The notes: a model not told the origin generated them from the letters alone. A DNA stretch of 64,000 nt from Lentilactobacillus laojiaonis (GCF_020616595.1 NZ_CP085278.1:992001-1056000); one strand, 5' to 3'; positions 11,359 to 23,977 are shown, counted from the first letter of the stretch. Numbers and translations: made by a program.

Positions 11359-12034
11359 GTGATTCTCCTTTTAATTGATCTGGTAAGTTATTAATATCTC
11401 CGCTTAAATATTCATCTCGTTTTAACCATAAAAAGGAGTCCGGATATTCCTTAACTAGATTTAGATCATGAGAAATAAAAATAATAGTAATATTTAACTC
11501 GCGGTTCAACTTGGAAACCACTTCTAAAACTTCTCGTTTAGTTTTAGGATCTAGACTAGCCGTAGATTCATCTAATATTAATAATTCAGGATTTTTTATT
11601 AAAGCTTGGGCTAAATAAGCGCGTTGCTTTTCACCGCCAGAAACCATACCTAAGGGGCGATTTCTTAAATGAAATAAATTAACCTGTTTTAAAACTTCAT
11701 TAATTTTTTGCTTTTCTCGTTTGGATAACCACGGTAATTTGATGCCCGTAAAATTTAAACTAATAAAATCCGCAATCGTTAATGGATATTCTATATCAAT
11801 ATTTCTAAATTGTGGTACATAGCCAATTTTTAAATGATTTTCGATTTCGATTTTGCCATTTAACGGTTTAATTTGGCCAAGTAAAGTTTTGATAAGCGTA
11901 GTTTTCCCAATACCATTTTCACCAATAACGGCTAAAAACTGACCTGCATGAATTTCAAAACTTAAATTTTGAAATACTTTTTGGTTAGGATAACCAACTT
12001 CCAAATTCTGAACCTTTATTAAGGTTTCTTTCAA
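11351..12034 (-). CDS. Zinc/manganese-type ABC transporter ATP-binding protein
   Basis: The 227-residue ATPase shows Walker A GENGIGKTTL, Q-loop YVPQFR, signature MVSGGEKQR, Walker B LLILDESTASLD and H-loop ISHD, all intact. It resembles ZnuC/AdcC/MntB energisers of metal uptake. The start codon is TTG at 12032-12034 with GAGGAG eight bases upstream. It is the first gene of the pair and is inserted between ispE and purR, which are neighbours in Bacillus. A GTAATAATTAC palindrome lies about 26 bases before the start. Confidence 0.86.
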   Translation of the reverse strand: MKETLIKVQNLEVGYPNQKVFQNLSFEIHAGQFLAVIGENGIGKTTLIKTLLGQIKPLNGKIEIENHLKIGYVPQFRNIDIEYPLTIADFISLNFTGIKLPWLSKREKQKINEVLKQVNLFHLRNRPLGMVSGGEKQRAYLAQALIKNPELLILDESTASLDPKTKREVLEVVSKLNRELNITIIFISHDLNLVKEYPDSFLWLKRDEYLSGDINNLPDQLKGESHV

Positions 12035-12054
12035 AATAAAATCTCCTCGATTCT

Positions 12055-12076
12055 AAAAAGTAATAATTACTATTTT
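12055..12076 (-). promoter_or_regulatory. Zur-like operator upstream of the metal transporter
   Basis: The core GTAATAATTAC (12060-12070) is identical to the centre of the Gram-positive Zur box (GTAATNATTAC) and is flanked by A-rich and T-rich arms that extend the symmetry. It would let a Fur-family zinc sensor control import. Fur and PerR boxes share much of this core, so the regulator is inferred, not proved. Confidence 0.55.
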
Positions 12077-12105
12077 AAATTACAAGAAAGTATTTTTCAA
12101 TAAAA

Positions 12106-12139
12106 ATAAAAGCCTACTACGATTAATCATAGTAAGCTT
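12106..12139 (-). terminator. Terminator of ispE
   Basis: A 12-position stem (12111-12122 with 12127-12138, two mismatches) with a TTAA loop lies immediately after the ispE stop and is followed on the minus strand by a T-rich tail. Confidence 0.75.
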
Positions 12140-12997
12140 TTATAAATAAATTGGTTGGGTTAAATAAACTTCATTACAAAATCCAGAAATACTATTATAA
12201 ATTCGTTTAGCTCGTGATTCAGTAGAACAAACACAAAATACAGTTGGTCCCGAACCACTCATTTGTGCTACATCTGCTCCAGAAGATAGCATTCGTTGTT
12301 TTAAGGCCGTGATCTGTGAGTGATAACTGGAAGTTATTGGTTCTAATGCATTACCCATATTATTAATTATTTCTTGATAGTTATGTTCATTAATCCCGGT
12401 TAATAATTGAGGAATATTGGGATGGTCTAGTTCACTATGCTTAATTTTTTTTAAGATTCTGGGAGTAGATACACTTATATCCGGCTTAGCAATTACAAAT
12501 TTCATTTTAGGTAGCTTAGGCAATGGGGTTATAATTTCACCTCTTCCACTAACTAATGATGTTTTACTATATACACAATATGGTACATCGGAATCAATTT
12601 GCAATCCCAATCTAGCTAATTTTTCTAATGAATAGTTAGTTTCAAAAATTTCATTTAAACCTCTTAAAACAGCCGCTGCATCTGACGAACCTCCACCTAA
12701 ACCTGCTGCAACTGGAATGTGTTTTTCAATTGATATATTAATTCCGACATCTAATTGAGCTTCTTTTACAAATATTTTAGCCGCTTGAAACGCTAAGTTA
12801 CGACCATCTTCTGGTAAAAATCCGCTATCTGAAAAGACTTGAATTTGATTAGAATGCTCATTTGTTTCAATCAGAATATAATCCGATAACCCAATTGATG
12901 TCATAATCATATTCCATTCCAGGGAACCATCATTATGAATAAATGGCGAATCTAATCCTAAATTCAATTTTGCCGGAGCTTTAACGATTAGCTTCAT
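12140..12997 (-). CDS. ispE: 4-diphosphocytidyl-2-C-methyl-D-erythritol kinase (IspE) homologue
   Basis: The protein is a GHMP kinase: KAPAKLNLGL at the N-terminus, the ATP-binding loop PVAAGLGGGSSDAAAVL near residue 95, and a late MSGSGPTVF motif. In the MEP pathway IspE phosphorylates CDP-methylerythritol. This organism also encodes an HMG-CoA reductase at 20.5 kb, so it makes isoprenoids from mevalonate and this IspE may be an orphan with a different or lost substrate. Many lactobacilli keep ispE beside purR in the same way. The ATG at 12997 has GAGGTGA upstream. Length (285 residues) is normal. Confidence 0.92.
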   Translation of the reverse strand: MKLIVKAPAKLNLGLDSPFIHNDGSLEWNMIMTSIGLSDYILIETNEHSNQIQVFSDSGFLPEDGRNLAFQAAKIFVKEAQLDVGINISIEKHIPVAAGLGGGSSDAAAVLRGLNEIFETNYSLEKLARLGLQIDSDVPYCVYSKTSLVSGRGEIITPLPKLPKMKFVIAKPDISVSTPRILKKIKHSELDHPNIPQLLTGINEHNYQEIINNMGNALEPITSSYHSQITALKQRMLSSGADVAQMSGSGPTVFCVCSTESRAKRIYNSISGFCNEVYLTQPIYL

Positions 12998-13088
12998 TCA
13001 TCGTCACCTCTTCGAACTAGATCAAATTATGTTTAATATTATACTAGCATAGTTGTTATAAAATTAACTGACATAATTATAAATTAAA

Positions 13089-13126
13089 TAAAAATAGGGA
13101 TGATTTTACATCATCCCTATTTTTAT
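13089..13126. terminator. Terminator downstream of veg
   Basis: A perfect stem (13090-13103 with 13111-13124, core ATAGGGATGA) with a seven-base loop is flanked by A-rich and T-rich tracts. It sits a few bases after the veg stop on the minus strand. Confidence 0.9.
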
Positions 13127-13130
13127 TTAA

Positions 13131-13415
13131 TTAATTTTCTACCGAAACGGATTCGGCTTCATCGATATTTTCTGAGTTTTCCCCATCAAAAACAATTCTG
13201 ATGTTTCTTGTTAATACATCTGTATAGCTATAAGATACTCGTTCGAATTTGGAGTTTTCCTTATCTAGTTCAACAACAAATACCGAATTAAAAGTTTCAC
13301 TTAAAACACCATGACGCTTAATTAATTTGCGTCTCCCCGCTTGTGCAGTGACTAATACATGTTCACCTAAATGAGCATCCATAGTTTGCTTAATCAATGA
13401 TAAACTTAATGTCAT
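13131..13415 (-). CDS. veg: Veg family protein
   Basis: This 94-residue protein matches Veg (DUF1021), a small SH3-like barrel protein. In Bacillus it is highly transcribed and has been linked to biofilm gene control through SinR. The conserved core LGEHVLVTAQAGRRKLIKRHGVL is present, with an acidic tail. The ATG at 13415 has GAGGTGAG upstream. It lies between rsmA and ispE exactly as in Bacillus. Its biochemical activity is unknown. Confidence 0.93.
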   Translation of the reverse strand: MTLSLSLIKQTMDAHLGEHVLVTAQAGRRKLIKRHGVLSETFNSVFVVELDKENSKFERVSYSYTDVLTRNIRIVFDGENSENIDEAESVSVEN

Positions 13416-13509
13416 TATAACTCACCTCACGATAGTTAATTTTATCACAAAATAGTTATAATTTCAACCCTTATAATAAATAAGTTATTATTGGCTATTA
13501 AATTTATTA

Positions 13510-14397
13510 TTAAACTAAGCCAGCGCGGTGAAATGCATTACATAATACAATAAATTGTTCAATGGTTAATTGCTCTGATCTAATACTAGGACTAACTTTA
13601 ACTTCGTCTAAGACCGCTGTAATTTTTTGTTTAACTTCGGGATCTTTTCCAAAAATACCTAAGAGATTATTCCAAAAGCTCTTTCTTCGATGCATAAAAC
13701 AGCCTCTAACAAATCCAAAAAATTTACTTTGATCAAACGGTTCAATTGCAAAGGTAGCTTCATTACTTAATTTAACAATTGCTGAATCCACATTAGGTTG
13801 TGGAACAAAGGCAGTTCGAGGAACTTCAAAAGCAATCTCAGCTTGTTTCATTTCCTGAACAATAATTGATAATGAACCATAGTCTTTGTTATCCGGATTA
13901 GCTGTAATTCTCTTAGCAACTTCTTTTTGCATCATAACTACGATAGTATCAAATTCAACTGGATTTTTTAATAAGTCTAAGATAATTGGAGTCGTAATAT
14001 AGTAAGGCAAATTAGCAACCACTTTTAAAGACTTATTGCTCTCAAATTCTTGCTCCACAATTTGTGGCAAATTAGCTTTTAAAATATCTTGATTAATAAT
14101 CTTAATATTATCGTATGGAGATAACGTTTCATCCAAAACAGGTAATAGATTTTGATCAATTTCAAAAGCCACTACTTTGTGAGCTTTTTTGGCTAATTGC
14201 TCCGTCAAAGCTCCAATTCCCGGACCGATTTCAATTACATTATCTTCATCAGTAATATCAGCGGCCTCTACGATATTATTTAAGATATTTAAGTCGGTCA
14301 AAAAATTTTGACCTAAACTTTTTTTAGCTGATAAATGATAAGTGTTTAAAATTGCCTGAGTTCGTGCGGGATTGGCAATATCTGGATTGTTTGACAT
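13510..14397 (-). CDS. rsmA: 16S rRNA dimethyladenosine transferase
   Basis: RsmA (KsgA) dimethylates two adjacent adenosines near the 3' end of 16S rRNA during small-subunit assembly. It has the SAM-binding motif [15 protein letters not shown] and the catalytic [10 protein letters not shown]. Downstream, [10 protein letters not shown] is typical of the C-terminal domain. The start at 14397 ([10 protein letters not shown], 295 residues) is supported by AGGAGGATC before it. A longer frame reading into rnmV is rejected. It begins one base after the rnmV stop, implying coupled translation. Confidence 0.96.
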   Translation of the reverse strand: MSNNPDIANPARTQAILNTYHLSAKKSLGQNFLTDLNILNNIVEAADITDEDNVIEIGPGIGALTEQLAKKAHKVVAFEIDQNLLPVLDETLSPYDNIKIINQDILKANLPQIVEQEFESNKSLKVVANLPYYITTPIILDLLKNPVEFDTIVVMMQKEVAKRITANPDNKDYGSLSIIVQEMKQAEIAFEVPRTAFVPQPNVDSAIVKLSNEATFAIEPFDQSKFFGFVRGCFMHRRKSFWNNLLGIFGKDPEVKQKITAVLDEVKVSPSIRSEQLTIEQFIVLCNAFHRAGLV

Positions 14398-14398
14398 A

Positions 14399-14959
14399 TT
14401 ATTGATCCTCCTGATTGATTTTTTGAATCGCTTGATTAAACATCGCTTGACTAATGCCAAACATTCTTAAACGTTTTTGTAGTTGCTTACCATTTACATA
14501 ACCAATATTTAAAATTTCGCCAATTTGTTTGCGACGTTCTTTCGCGTCGGTAGTCCCTATCAAATGGGCATTGATTAAATCTTCTTGAGATATTAATTCA
14601 TCAGCTTGATCATCTTCAGTATAAACATGTTTAAGGGCCTCTTGGATTGCTTCCACACTAGCATGTTCTACTCCCAAAGATCCATCACTTTTACTAGGAA
14701 CTCCCTGACTTTTTTTAATAAACGCATGCTTAGCATTAGGAACCACTTCTGCGACTGTTTTTCGAATCTTTTCTCCTGAAAAGTCCGGATCAGTAAAAAT
14801 AATTATGCCGCGTTTTTCAGCAATGCGTTCAATTAAATCTAAGGTTTCTTCTGGAACGGCTGAACCACGAGTTTCAATCGTATCAGCATCTACTGCCATA
14901 TTAATTCTTTTAGTATCATCTTTTCCTTCAACTACAATAACTTCTTTAATTTTTTTCAT
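14399..14959 (-). CDS. rnmV: Ribonuclease M5
   Basis: RNase M5 performs the final maturation of 5S rRNA in low-GC Gram-positives. The TOPRIM domain is complete: [10 protein letters not shown] with the catalytic Glu, then [14 protein letters not shown] with the Asp-x-Asp pair. The C-terminal half is the family-specific RNA-binding part. Length is 186 residues. Its ATG overlaps the tatD stop by one base (TAATG), so it is translated directly after tatD. The tatD-rnmV-rsmA order is conserved across Firmicutes. Its substrate, 5S rRNA, is encoded at 37.6 kb here. Confidence 0.96.
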   Translation of the reverse strand: MKKIKEVIVVEGKDDTKRINMAVDADTIETRGSAVPEETLDLIERIAEKRGIIIFTDPDFSGEKIRKTVAEVVPNAKHAFIKKSQGVPSKSDGSLGVEHASVEAIQEALKHVYTEDDQADELISQEDLINAHLIGTTDAKERRKQIGEILNIGYVNGKQLQKRLRMFGISQAMFNQAIQKINQEDQ

Positions 14960-15732
14960 TATTCCTCAATTCCAAATACTCTTAAAGCATTTTGATAAGT
15001 AGCCTGGGCAACTTCATCAGGATTAATATCTTTATATCTAGCAATTGCTTCCACCGTATATAGAGTATTAGCTGGTTCATTTTGGGTGCCTCGTAATGGT
15101 TCTGGAGCTAAATAAGGGGCATCCGTTTCAACTAGGAATTTATCCATTGGAGTATTTTTAGCAGCTTCATGAATTTCCTTAGTCTTTTTAAAAGTAGCTA
15201 CACCACTATAAGAAACAACCATCCCTAAGCTTAAAAACTTATTTAACCATTCCGTATCACCATTAAAGCTATGAATAATTCCACCCACTTCTTCGATATG
15301 CATTTCTTTTAAAATGGCATAAGTGTCTTCAAAAGCTTCCCGATTATGCACCGAGATAGGCATATGCATTTGTTTAGCAATCTCAATTTGGCGTTTAAAT
15401 ACTGACTTTTGAACATCTTTTGGTGAGCGGTCTTGATGATAATCTAAACCTATCTCTCCTAAAGCTACCACTTTAGGATCAGATAAATTATCAATTAACC
15501 ATTTCTCCTGTTCTTCTCCAAAATCAATGGCGTCTTCTGGGTGCCAGCCAATGATGGAATACATATTAGAATACTTATGGGCTAATTCAATACTTTTTTG
15601 ATTTAATTTTTGATTAGAACCAACATTCGCTAACTTACTAACTCCCAAACGTTCAGCATGTTCAACATATTGATCTATATTATTTAATAAATCATCATCA
15701 TTTAAATGAGTATGTGAATCAAAAATTTGCAT
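14959..15732 (-). CDS. TatD family metal-dependent hydrolase
   Basis: TatD enzymes are TIM-barrel metallohydrolases with 3'-5' exonuclease activity on DNA or RNA. The N-terminal metal motif FDSHTHLNDD, the ALGEIGLDYH segment, the PISVHNR His and the late VETDAPYLAP Asp are all present. The 257-residue length fits. GGGGATG lies upstream of the ATG. It follows metG in the same direction, as in Bacillus (metS-yabD). The physiological substrate is unknown. Confidence 0.93.
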   Translation of the reverse strand: MQIFDSHTHLNDDDLLNNIDQYVEHAERLGVSKLANVGSNQKLNQKSIELAHKYSNMYSIIGWHPEDAIDFGEEQEKWLIDNLSDPKVVALGEIGLDYHQDRSPKDVQKSVFKRQIEIAKQMHMPISVHNREAFEDTYAILKEMHIEEVGGIIHSFNGDTEWLNKFLSLGMVVSYSGVATFKKTKEIHEAAKNTPMDKFLVETDAPYLAPEPLRGTQNEPANTLYTVEAIARYKDINPDEVAQATYQNALRVFGIEE

Positions 15733-15760
15733 TTAAAGCATCCCCTTATTTATTTTTTAT

Positions 15761-15789
15761 AAAAATAGACCGTTTTTACACGGCCTATT
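15761..15789 (-). terminator. Hairpin terminator between metG and tatD
   Basis: A nine-position stem (15765-15773 with 15780-15788, one mismatch) directly after the metG stop is followed on the minus strand by TTTTT. It probably limits, without abolishing, read-through into tatD. Confidence 0.65.
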
Positions 15790-15795
15790 AAATAA

Positions 15796-18780
<2,985 letters not shown>

Positions 18781-18789
18781 TACTCCTCC

Positions 18790-19494
18790 TTATTTTAACT
18801 CTGTAAAAAACTCCTTAGCATCAGTCTTAATCATTTCGTAGGGAACTGAAAATTGCAATTCCTCTTGATTAACTACAATAAGTTTAGAAATATTTGATCG
18901 GTAATTAAGAAGGCCTGCAAAGGGATATACTCGCATGGTTGTGCCGACTACCACCAATAAGTCAGCATTAGAGACTAGTTCAATACTACGTTTAACATTT
19001 TCAGTTGATAATCCCTCTTCATATAACACCACATTTGGTCTTAAGATCCCGCCACAATTTTCATGATACATGAAATTAAAATAAGTTTGGTAATCCACCT
19101 TTTGATGGCAGGTTTGGCAATATATATCATATAAATTACCATGAAATTCAACTAAGTTTTTAGCAGCTACCTTCTGATACAAGCCATCTATATTTTGGGT
19201 AATAATGGCAGCTCGTTTATTTTGGGTAAATTCTGCTTGACGTTGATGAATTATATTAGGTTTAGCATTTGGATAATACATATTTTCTTTAAGATACTGG
19301 TAAAAAACTTCGGGTTCGTTATTTAAACACTTAGCGCTTAAATAATATTCTGCTGATTTATCAGTATCCTTGGTATAAAGTCCATTTTTAGACCGATAGT
19401 CTGGAATTCCAGATGAAGTGGATACTCCCGCTCCTGTTAAAAATACAATTGAATTAGCATTATCGAACATACTTTGAATGTTTGTTGAAATCAT
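18790..19494 (-). CDS. Sirtuin (SIR2 family NAD-dependent deacylase)
   Basis: The 234-residue protein has the NAD-binding GAGVSTSSGIPDYR motif, TQNIDGL, the catalytic His in VEFHGN and a late VVVGTTMRVYPFAG. It removes acyl groups from lysines using NAD. The zinc knuckle is partly degenerate: CQTCH supplies one Cys pair, but the second side has only one Cys (HENCGG). The ribosome binding site is weak. It follows the HExxH gene by nine bases, so it is probably co-transcribed with mvaA. Targets are unknown. Confidence 0.9.
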   Translation of the reverse strand: MISTNIQSMFDNANSIVFLTGAGVSTSSGIPDYRSKNGLYTKDTDKSAEYYLSAKCLNNEPEVFYQYLKENMYYPNAKPNIIHQRQAEFTQNKRAAIITQNIDGLYQKVAAKNLVEFHGNLYDIYCQTCHQKVDYQTYFNFMYHENCGGILRPNVVLYEEGLSTENVKRSIELVSNADLLVVVGTTMRVYPFAGLLNYRSNISKLIVVNQEELQFSVPYEMIKTDAKEFFTELK

Positions 19495-19503
19495 TATCTA
19501 TTT

Positions 19504-20472
19504 TTACTTTCTAATAATATAAGGCATTTTTAAGTAATCAAATAATTCTTTAACGGTTTTAGCATATAAATCTTTAAAGAATTGTGGATCGTCATCTTTA
19601 CCAATTGGACTAGGAATAACAAATGAATTTTGATCATCTACTTTACTAAATCCAACATATGCCCGGCGATCAGTTTCTACTTCATGAAGTTCTGAATGGA
19701 AAATTTCAAAGAGTTGCTTAACATTTAGTCCTAATTGACGTTCAGATAAGACACTAGTCAATGTAACAAACTCAGTATTATGAAGAGCTGGTAAACTCCA
19801 ATCTTTTAATTGATCGTCAAATGCTTTAAACAACTTAACTACGTTTCTTCTTAAATTAAATGGTGAATCGGTTGGTTTAGCAGTAATAACTTCATATAAT
19901 TTTTGAGCAGCTGCGTAAGCCTTAGGAAAATCTTTTTTAAGTTGGTCTTCATATTGACTAATCTTGCTGCCATAAAAGACCATGGCATCTAATAATGTTA
20001 ATAAACGTAATGTCAATTGATCATCATCGTCTGATTCTGGTTTAAGGGTAGCATAAATTCCTTTGTAATATTTAGCTTCGATAGATTCATTAATCAAGTT
20101 ATGTTTACGTTGTTCTGATACCACTACAAAGTGAGAAACAATATCATATAATTCCGTTCCCATCATTTTAAGTTGGTCATCTAATTCTGGTTGTCCAGTT
20201 GTTAATGAGAAAAAGATTTGAGGGAATCCTTTGAGAATCATTAGCAAGTGTAATAACTCATGAGAAGCTGTATAATCTGGCTCACTTAAGTCAGCAATTT
20301 GGATAGTAACATCTTCACCATCTTGAACAATTTGAGCTTGATCATGACGTACATAACCCGCTTGTAATTCTCCAATAAAGGTTACTGTAATAGTTCCTGG
20401 ATAATAAGCATTTACTAAATTTAAGAGATCTTGTACGCCTGAACTTAATTCAATATTAATATCTTTTTCCAT
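19504..20472 (-). CDS. Uncharacterised HExxH protein, putative zinc metallopeptidase
   Basis: I do not recognise a characterised relative; I recall that related proteins in lactobacilli are labelled IpaB/EvcA family, which says little about function. The 322-residue protein has HELLH at residues 71-75 inside a hydrophobic helix (YTASHELLHLLMILKG), the zincin metal-binding pattern HExxH. A third ligand cannot be assigned with confidence. No signal peptide or membrane segment is visible, so a cytoplasmic protein is expected. It lies seven bases downstream of mvaA and nine before the sirtuin gene, in one likely operon. Peptidase activity is inferred only from the motif. Confidence 0.6.
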   Translation of the reverse strand: MEKDINIELSSGVQDLLNLVNAYYPGTITVTFIGELQAGYVRHDQAQIVQDGEDVTIQIADLSEPDYTASHELLHLLMILKGFPQIFFSLTTGQPELDDQLKMMGTELYDIVSHFVVVSEQRKHNLINESIEAKYYKGIYATLKPESDDDDQLTLRLLTLLDAMVFYGSKISQYEDQLKKDFPKAYAAAQKLYEVITAKPTDSPFNLRRNVVKLFKAFDDQLKDWSLPALHNTEFVTLTSVLSERQLGLNVKQLFEIFHSELHEVETDRRAYVGFSKVDDQNSFVIPSPIGKDDDPQFFKDLYAKTVKELFDYLKMPYIIRK

Positions 20473-20479
20473 GTTTATC

Positions 20480-21721
20480 CTACTTTCTAATATCTTTTAA
20501 AATTTCAATTACATCGTCTGAGCTTGGATGATCGATTTTTCTTAATTCCTTAATCACCATATCAACTTCGCTAGTTTTAGCACCATTAGCCATGGCCATG
20601 GATTTAAATTGCAAATTCATATGCCCTTTTTGAATTCCCTCAGAAACTAAGGCCCTTAAGGCTGCTAAATTTTGAGCTAAACCTACGGCTGCTAAAACTT
20701 GCATTTCTTCTCGAACATTTTCTATTTTGGCAATATCTTTATTGAGCTGTGCCTTTGGTAAAACTTTAGTGGCTCCACCTACAAATCCAACTGGCATCGG
20801 AAGAATCATTTGACCGACCAATTGTTGTTCTACAACTCGCCATTGTGATAATCCGACGTAATGTCCATCTTTAGCCGCAAATGCATGAACACTACTTTCA
20901 ATTGCTCGCCAATCATTTCCTAAAGCAATGGCTGCTGCATCAATTCCGTTCATAATGCCCTTATTATTCGTAGTGGCTCGTTTATAATCAATCGTTGATA
21001 TATAACTAGCCTTTTCAATTAATTGGGCAACCTTTTGGCCATCTCCATGTTTAGAAAGTTGATCAAAGGCCACCTTGCCGGTCACTTTAACTAGCTTTTT
21101 ATCAGCGTAATTACTTAAAATACTCATAATGATTTGACCAGTTATCTGAGAGCTTAATTCATTAGCCATAGCTTCTAACATGGTATTCATAATATTGGCT
21201 CCCATGGCTTCAGCCGTATCAACATTGACATCTAATGAAACCAAATTATGGTCTAGAACCCTTACGCTAATATTTTTAGCTCTACCACCATATTTTAAAA
21301 TCGTGGGATGACTTTGATTAGCAATTTCAATTAGATGTGCTTGCTTGGTAGTGATATAGGCGTTTAGTTGTTCTAAGTCATGAGTTTCAATAATAATTTG
21401 GCCAGTTAATTCATTATCTAAAACTTCGGCAATAACCCCAGTTTGGTTTGCTAACATCTTAGCTCCATAACTAGCGGCAGCTATGACCGAGGGTTCTTCT
21501 GTAACCATTGGGATCATATAACTTTTATTATTAACTTTTAAATTAGTCATAATTCCTTCAGGTAAATCGTAATTCAATAAAAAATTTTCGATTAACTGAT
21601 CACTAATCAAATCGTTGGCACCAGTAATTAGCTCGACTTGCTGATCCGATAAATTTAATTTTTGGGTTAAATACTCAATGCGTTGTTTATAAGTAAGTTT
21701 ATAAAAGCTTTTTTCATTCAT
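20480..21721 (-). CDS. mvaA: Hydroxymethylglutaryl-CoA reductase, class II
   Basis: This enzyme interconverts HMG-CoA and mevalonate, the entry to isoprenoid synthesis in lactic acid bacteria. Class II features are seen: the DTAEAMGANIMNTMLEA segment near the N-terminal third, the NNKGIMNGIDAAAIALGNDWRA catalytic Lys/Asp region, and the C-terminal GHMNLQ catalytic His. The start at 21721 (MNEKSFYKL, 413 residues) follows a GGGAG site; a longer reading is rejected. Class II enzymes were first described as degradative, but in Lactobacillales they serve biosynthesis. It leads a likely operon with the HExxH protein and the sirtuin. Confidence 0.95.
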   Translation of the reverse strand: MNEKSFYKLTYKQRIEYLTQKLNLSDQQVELITGANDLISDQLIENFLLNYDLPEGIMTNLKVNNKSYMIPMVTEEPSVIAAASYGAKMLANQTGVIAEVLDNELTGQIIIETHDLEQLNAYITTKQAHLIEIANQSHPTILKYGGRAKNISVRVLDHNLVSLDVNVDTAEAMGANIMNTMLEAMANELSSQITGQIIMSILSNYADKKLVKVTGKVAFDQLSKHGDGQKVAQLIEKASYISTIDYKRATTNNKGIMNGIDAAAIALGNDWRAIESSVHAFAAKDGHYVGLSQWRVVEQQLVGQMILPMPVGFVGGATKVLPKAQLNKDIAKIENVREEMQVLAAVGLAQNLAALRALVSEGIQKGHMNLQFKSMAMANGAKTSEVDMVIKELRKIDHPSSDDVIEILKDIRK

Positions 21722-21790
21722 AATATGAAGTTGCTCCCATTTTAATTTAAAGCAAGAAAAGCTGGTCAATTTTACTTGATTCCAGCCAAA

Positions 21791-22741
21791 TTATTTTTTC
21801 TTATTCGAATTACTATCTAGATGATATTTTTTAATATATTCAACGATAATTCCTTCTCGAACACCGCTTTCTGAGAAGTACATTTTGCGGGCATCGGTGA
21901 TATCAATAATCGTCATTAATGGTAGTAAGCCACCAACGATGATATCTGCTCGATCCGGTTCAAGTCCGGGAACTTGCTTACGTTGCCTTAAGTTGCCTTT
22001 TAATAAACTAGTAAAGGTTCGATTAACTTGCTCAACCGTTAAATGATAACCATGAATTGCATCAATTCGATTCATATGTTGTCGTTTACGATTAATCCTA
22101 GCTAATGAACGACTAGCTCCACCTAAAAGTACTAAAGGTTGATGATGAATTTTGTTAATCCATCGAATACTAGCAATAGTTTTTTTGAGATTGATTTGAG
22201 CGTTAAATAAATTAGCCCCAGAGATTCGATCAGTTAACCTATATTTTTCGGTTATATTGACTGCACCAATCGGGACGCTATCTAAATGAATTGGCTTGCC
22301 TTTTTCAACACGCACAATTTCACAACTTGCACCACCGATATCTAAAATAACGCAATTTTTTAATCCTAATCGATTCATTACTCCTACATAGTCATAGTAC
22401 GCTTCCTGATTACCAGTTAACACCCTAATTTCGATGCCAATTTTTTGTTTGATTTGGTCTAAAAATTCACTTTGATTTTTAGCCTGCCGAACTGCTGCCG
22501 TTGCAATTCCAATAACTTTAATTGACTTATAATTTTCATATATTTTATGAAATCCCACCAGGGCGTCGATAGTTCGCTTCATTGCTTCGGGTTGAAGGAT
22601 TTTATTGTTTCCCATTCCCTCGGATAAGCGACTATCACTTTTAATTCGCTTGATTTCCCGATAAGAGCCATCTGATTGAATTTGATTAATTGCCATTCTC
22701 ACAGAATTAGACCCAATATCTAAGATAACCAGGTTTTCCAT
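21791..22741 (-). CDS. Ppx/GppA family phosphatase (short form)
   Basis: The protein has the ASKHA fold motifs of exopolyphosphatase and pppGpp phosphohydrolase: LVILDIGSNSVRMA at the start, a central GIATAAVRQAKN, and the phosphate loop CVILDIGGASCEIV. At 316 residues it has only the two catalytic domains, without the C-terminal HD-like half of E. coli Ppx. The start at 22741 is chosen because GGAG lies eight bases before it; a GTG three codons earlier overlaps that site. Polyphosphate or pppGpp could be the substrate; the sequence does not decide. Confidence 0.9.
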   Translation of the reverse strand: MENLVILDIGSNSVRMAINQIQSDGSYREIKRIKSDSRLSEGMGNNKILQPEAMKRTIDALVGFHKIYENYKSIKVIGIATAAVRQAKNQSEFLDQIKQKIGIEIRVLTGNQEAYYDYVGVMNRLGLKNCVILDIGGASCEIVRVEKGKPIHLDSVPIGAVNITEKYRLTDRISGANLFNAQINLKKTIASIRWINKIHHQPLVLLGGASRSLARINRKRQHMNRIDAIHGYHLTVEQVNRTFTSLLKGNLRQRKQVPGLEPDRADIIVGGLLPLMTIIDITDARKMYFSESGVREGIIVEYIKKYHLDSNSNKKK

Positions 22742-22907
22742 CCCTGTCACTCCTTTTCGAATTAAATTAAATAATTCGTTGGTATATTTATAGGTCTGGC
22801 ACTATAAATTTCTAGATTACACATAAATAAAAGTACATATTTATTACAGTTATTAACATTACAATTATATTAAGAATCCTACTAACAAGCAAATATTTTT
22901 TAAACCT

Positions 22908-22942
22908 AAAAAAGGCCTAACTCAAACTAGTTAGGCCTTTTT
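22908..22942 (-). terminator. Terminator of trpS
   Basis: AAGGCCTAACT pairs with AGTTAGGCCTT across a short loop just downstream of the trpS stop, with T5 on the minus strand. The remaining roughly 170 bases to the Ppx gene are AT-rich and show no gene; they presumably hold its promoter. Confidence 0.9.
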
Positions 22943-22943
22943 A

Positions 22944-23960
22944 TTAATCAAAATAATTAATTCCAATTGCATCGCGAACTTCTTTTAAAGTTTGGTTAGC
23001 AATAGTATTTGCATAGTCACTACCTTTTCTCAACATATCATAGATAGCGGGGATATCTTTAGCATATTCATTACGACGATCACGAATAGGTTTTAATTCG
23101 GCTTGTAAAACTTCATTTAAATAACGCTTAATTTTAACGTCACCTAAACCACCTTGGCGGTATTGATCTTTTAGCTCTTGAACTTTAGCCTTATCCGGAT
23201 CAAAAATATCTAAATAGGTAAATACGGTATTGCCTTCTACTTTACCAGGATCTTCCACATGGATATGATCAGGATCAGTATACATTGACATAACCTTTTT
23301 TTGTAAAGTATCTTCATCATCAGAAAGATAGATTGCATTGTTTAATGATTTACTCATTTTAGCATTTCCATCTAGACCCGGAATTCTTCCTTGACCTTTA
23401 GGTGGGAAATATCCAGTTGGTTCTACTAAAATATCTTGCTTATAGATATTGTTGAATGAACGAACAATTTCTCGAGTTTGTTCGAGCATTGGTTCTTGAT
23501 CATCACCTACAGGGACAACGTTAGCTTTAAAAGCTGTAATATCAGCAGCTTGGCTAATTGGATAAGTTGCAAATCCCACCGGAATACTTTGACCAAAATC
23601 TTTTTGATTAATTTCATTTTTAACGGTTGGATTACGTCTTAATCGTGAAATTGACACTAGGTTAGAATAATGTTGAGTTAGTTCACTTAGGGCAGGAATT
23701 TGTGATTGAACAAAAATTGTAGACTTAGCTGGATCAATCCCAACTGCTAAGTAATCTAACGCTACTTCAGTTAAACTCTTACGGATTTTTTCTGGATCAC
23801 GAGCATTATCAGTTAAAGCTTGCATGTCAGCAATCATAATAAAAGTTTCGTAGTCACCAGAATTTTGTAATTCTACTCGGTTTTTAAGTGATCCAACATA
23901 GTGGCCAATATGCAACTTACCAGTTGGACGATCACCCGTTAAAATAATTTTCTTTTCCAT
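22944..23960 (-). CDS. trpS: Tryptophanyl-tRNA synthetase
   Basis: TrpS charges tRNA-Trp. Class I motifs are [16 protein letters not shown] (HIGH) and KMSKSLNN (KMSKS). The start at 23960 ([10 protein letters not shown], 338 residues) has AAGGAGG directly upstream; 15 earlier codons lie in the T-box terminator and are rejected. It is controlled by the T-box leader immediately upstream, which has a UGG specifier. It is transcribed from a promoter back-to-back with that of helD. Confidence 0.97.
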   Translation of the reverse strand: MEKKIILTGDRPTGKLHIGHYVGSLKNRVELQNSGDYETFIMIADMQALTDNARDPEKIRKSLTEVALDYLAVGIDPAKSTIFVQSQIPALSELTQHYSNLVSISRLRRNPTVKNEINQKDFGQSIPVGFATYPISQAADITAFKANVVPVGDDQEPMLEQTREIVRSFNNIYKQDILVEPTGYFPPKGQGRIPGLDGNAKMSKSLNNAIYLSDDEDTLQKKVMSMYTDPDHIHVEDPGKVEGNTVFTYLDIFDPDKAKVQELKDQYRQGGLGDVKIKRYLNEVLQAELKPIRDRRNEYAKDIPAIYDMLRKGSDYANTIANQTLKEVRDAIGINYFD

Positions 23961-23977
23961 ATTAATTCCTCCTTTTA

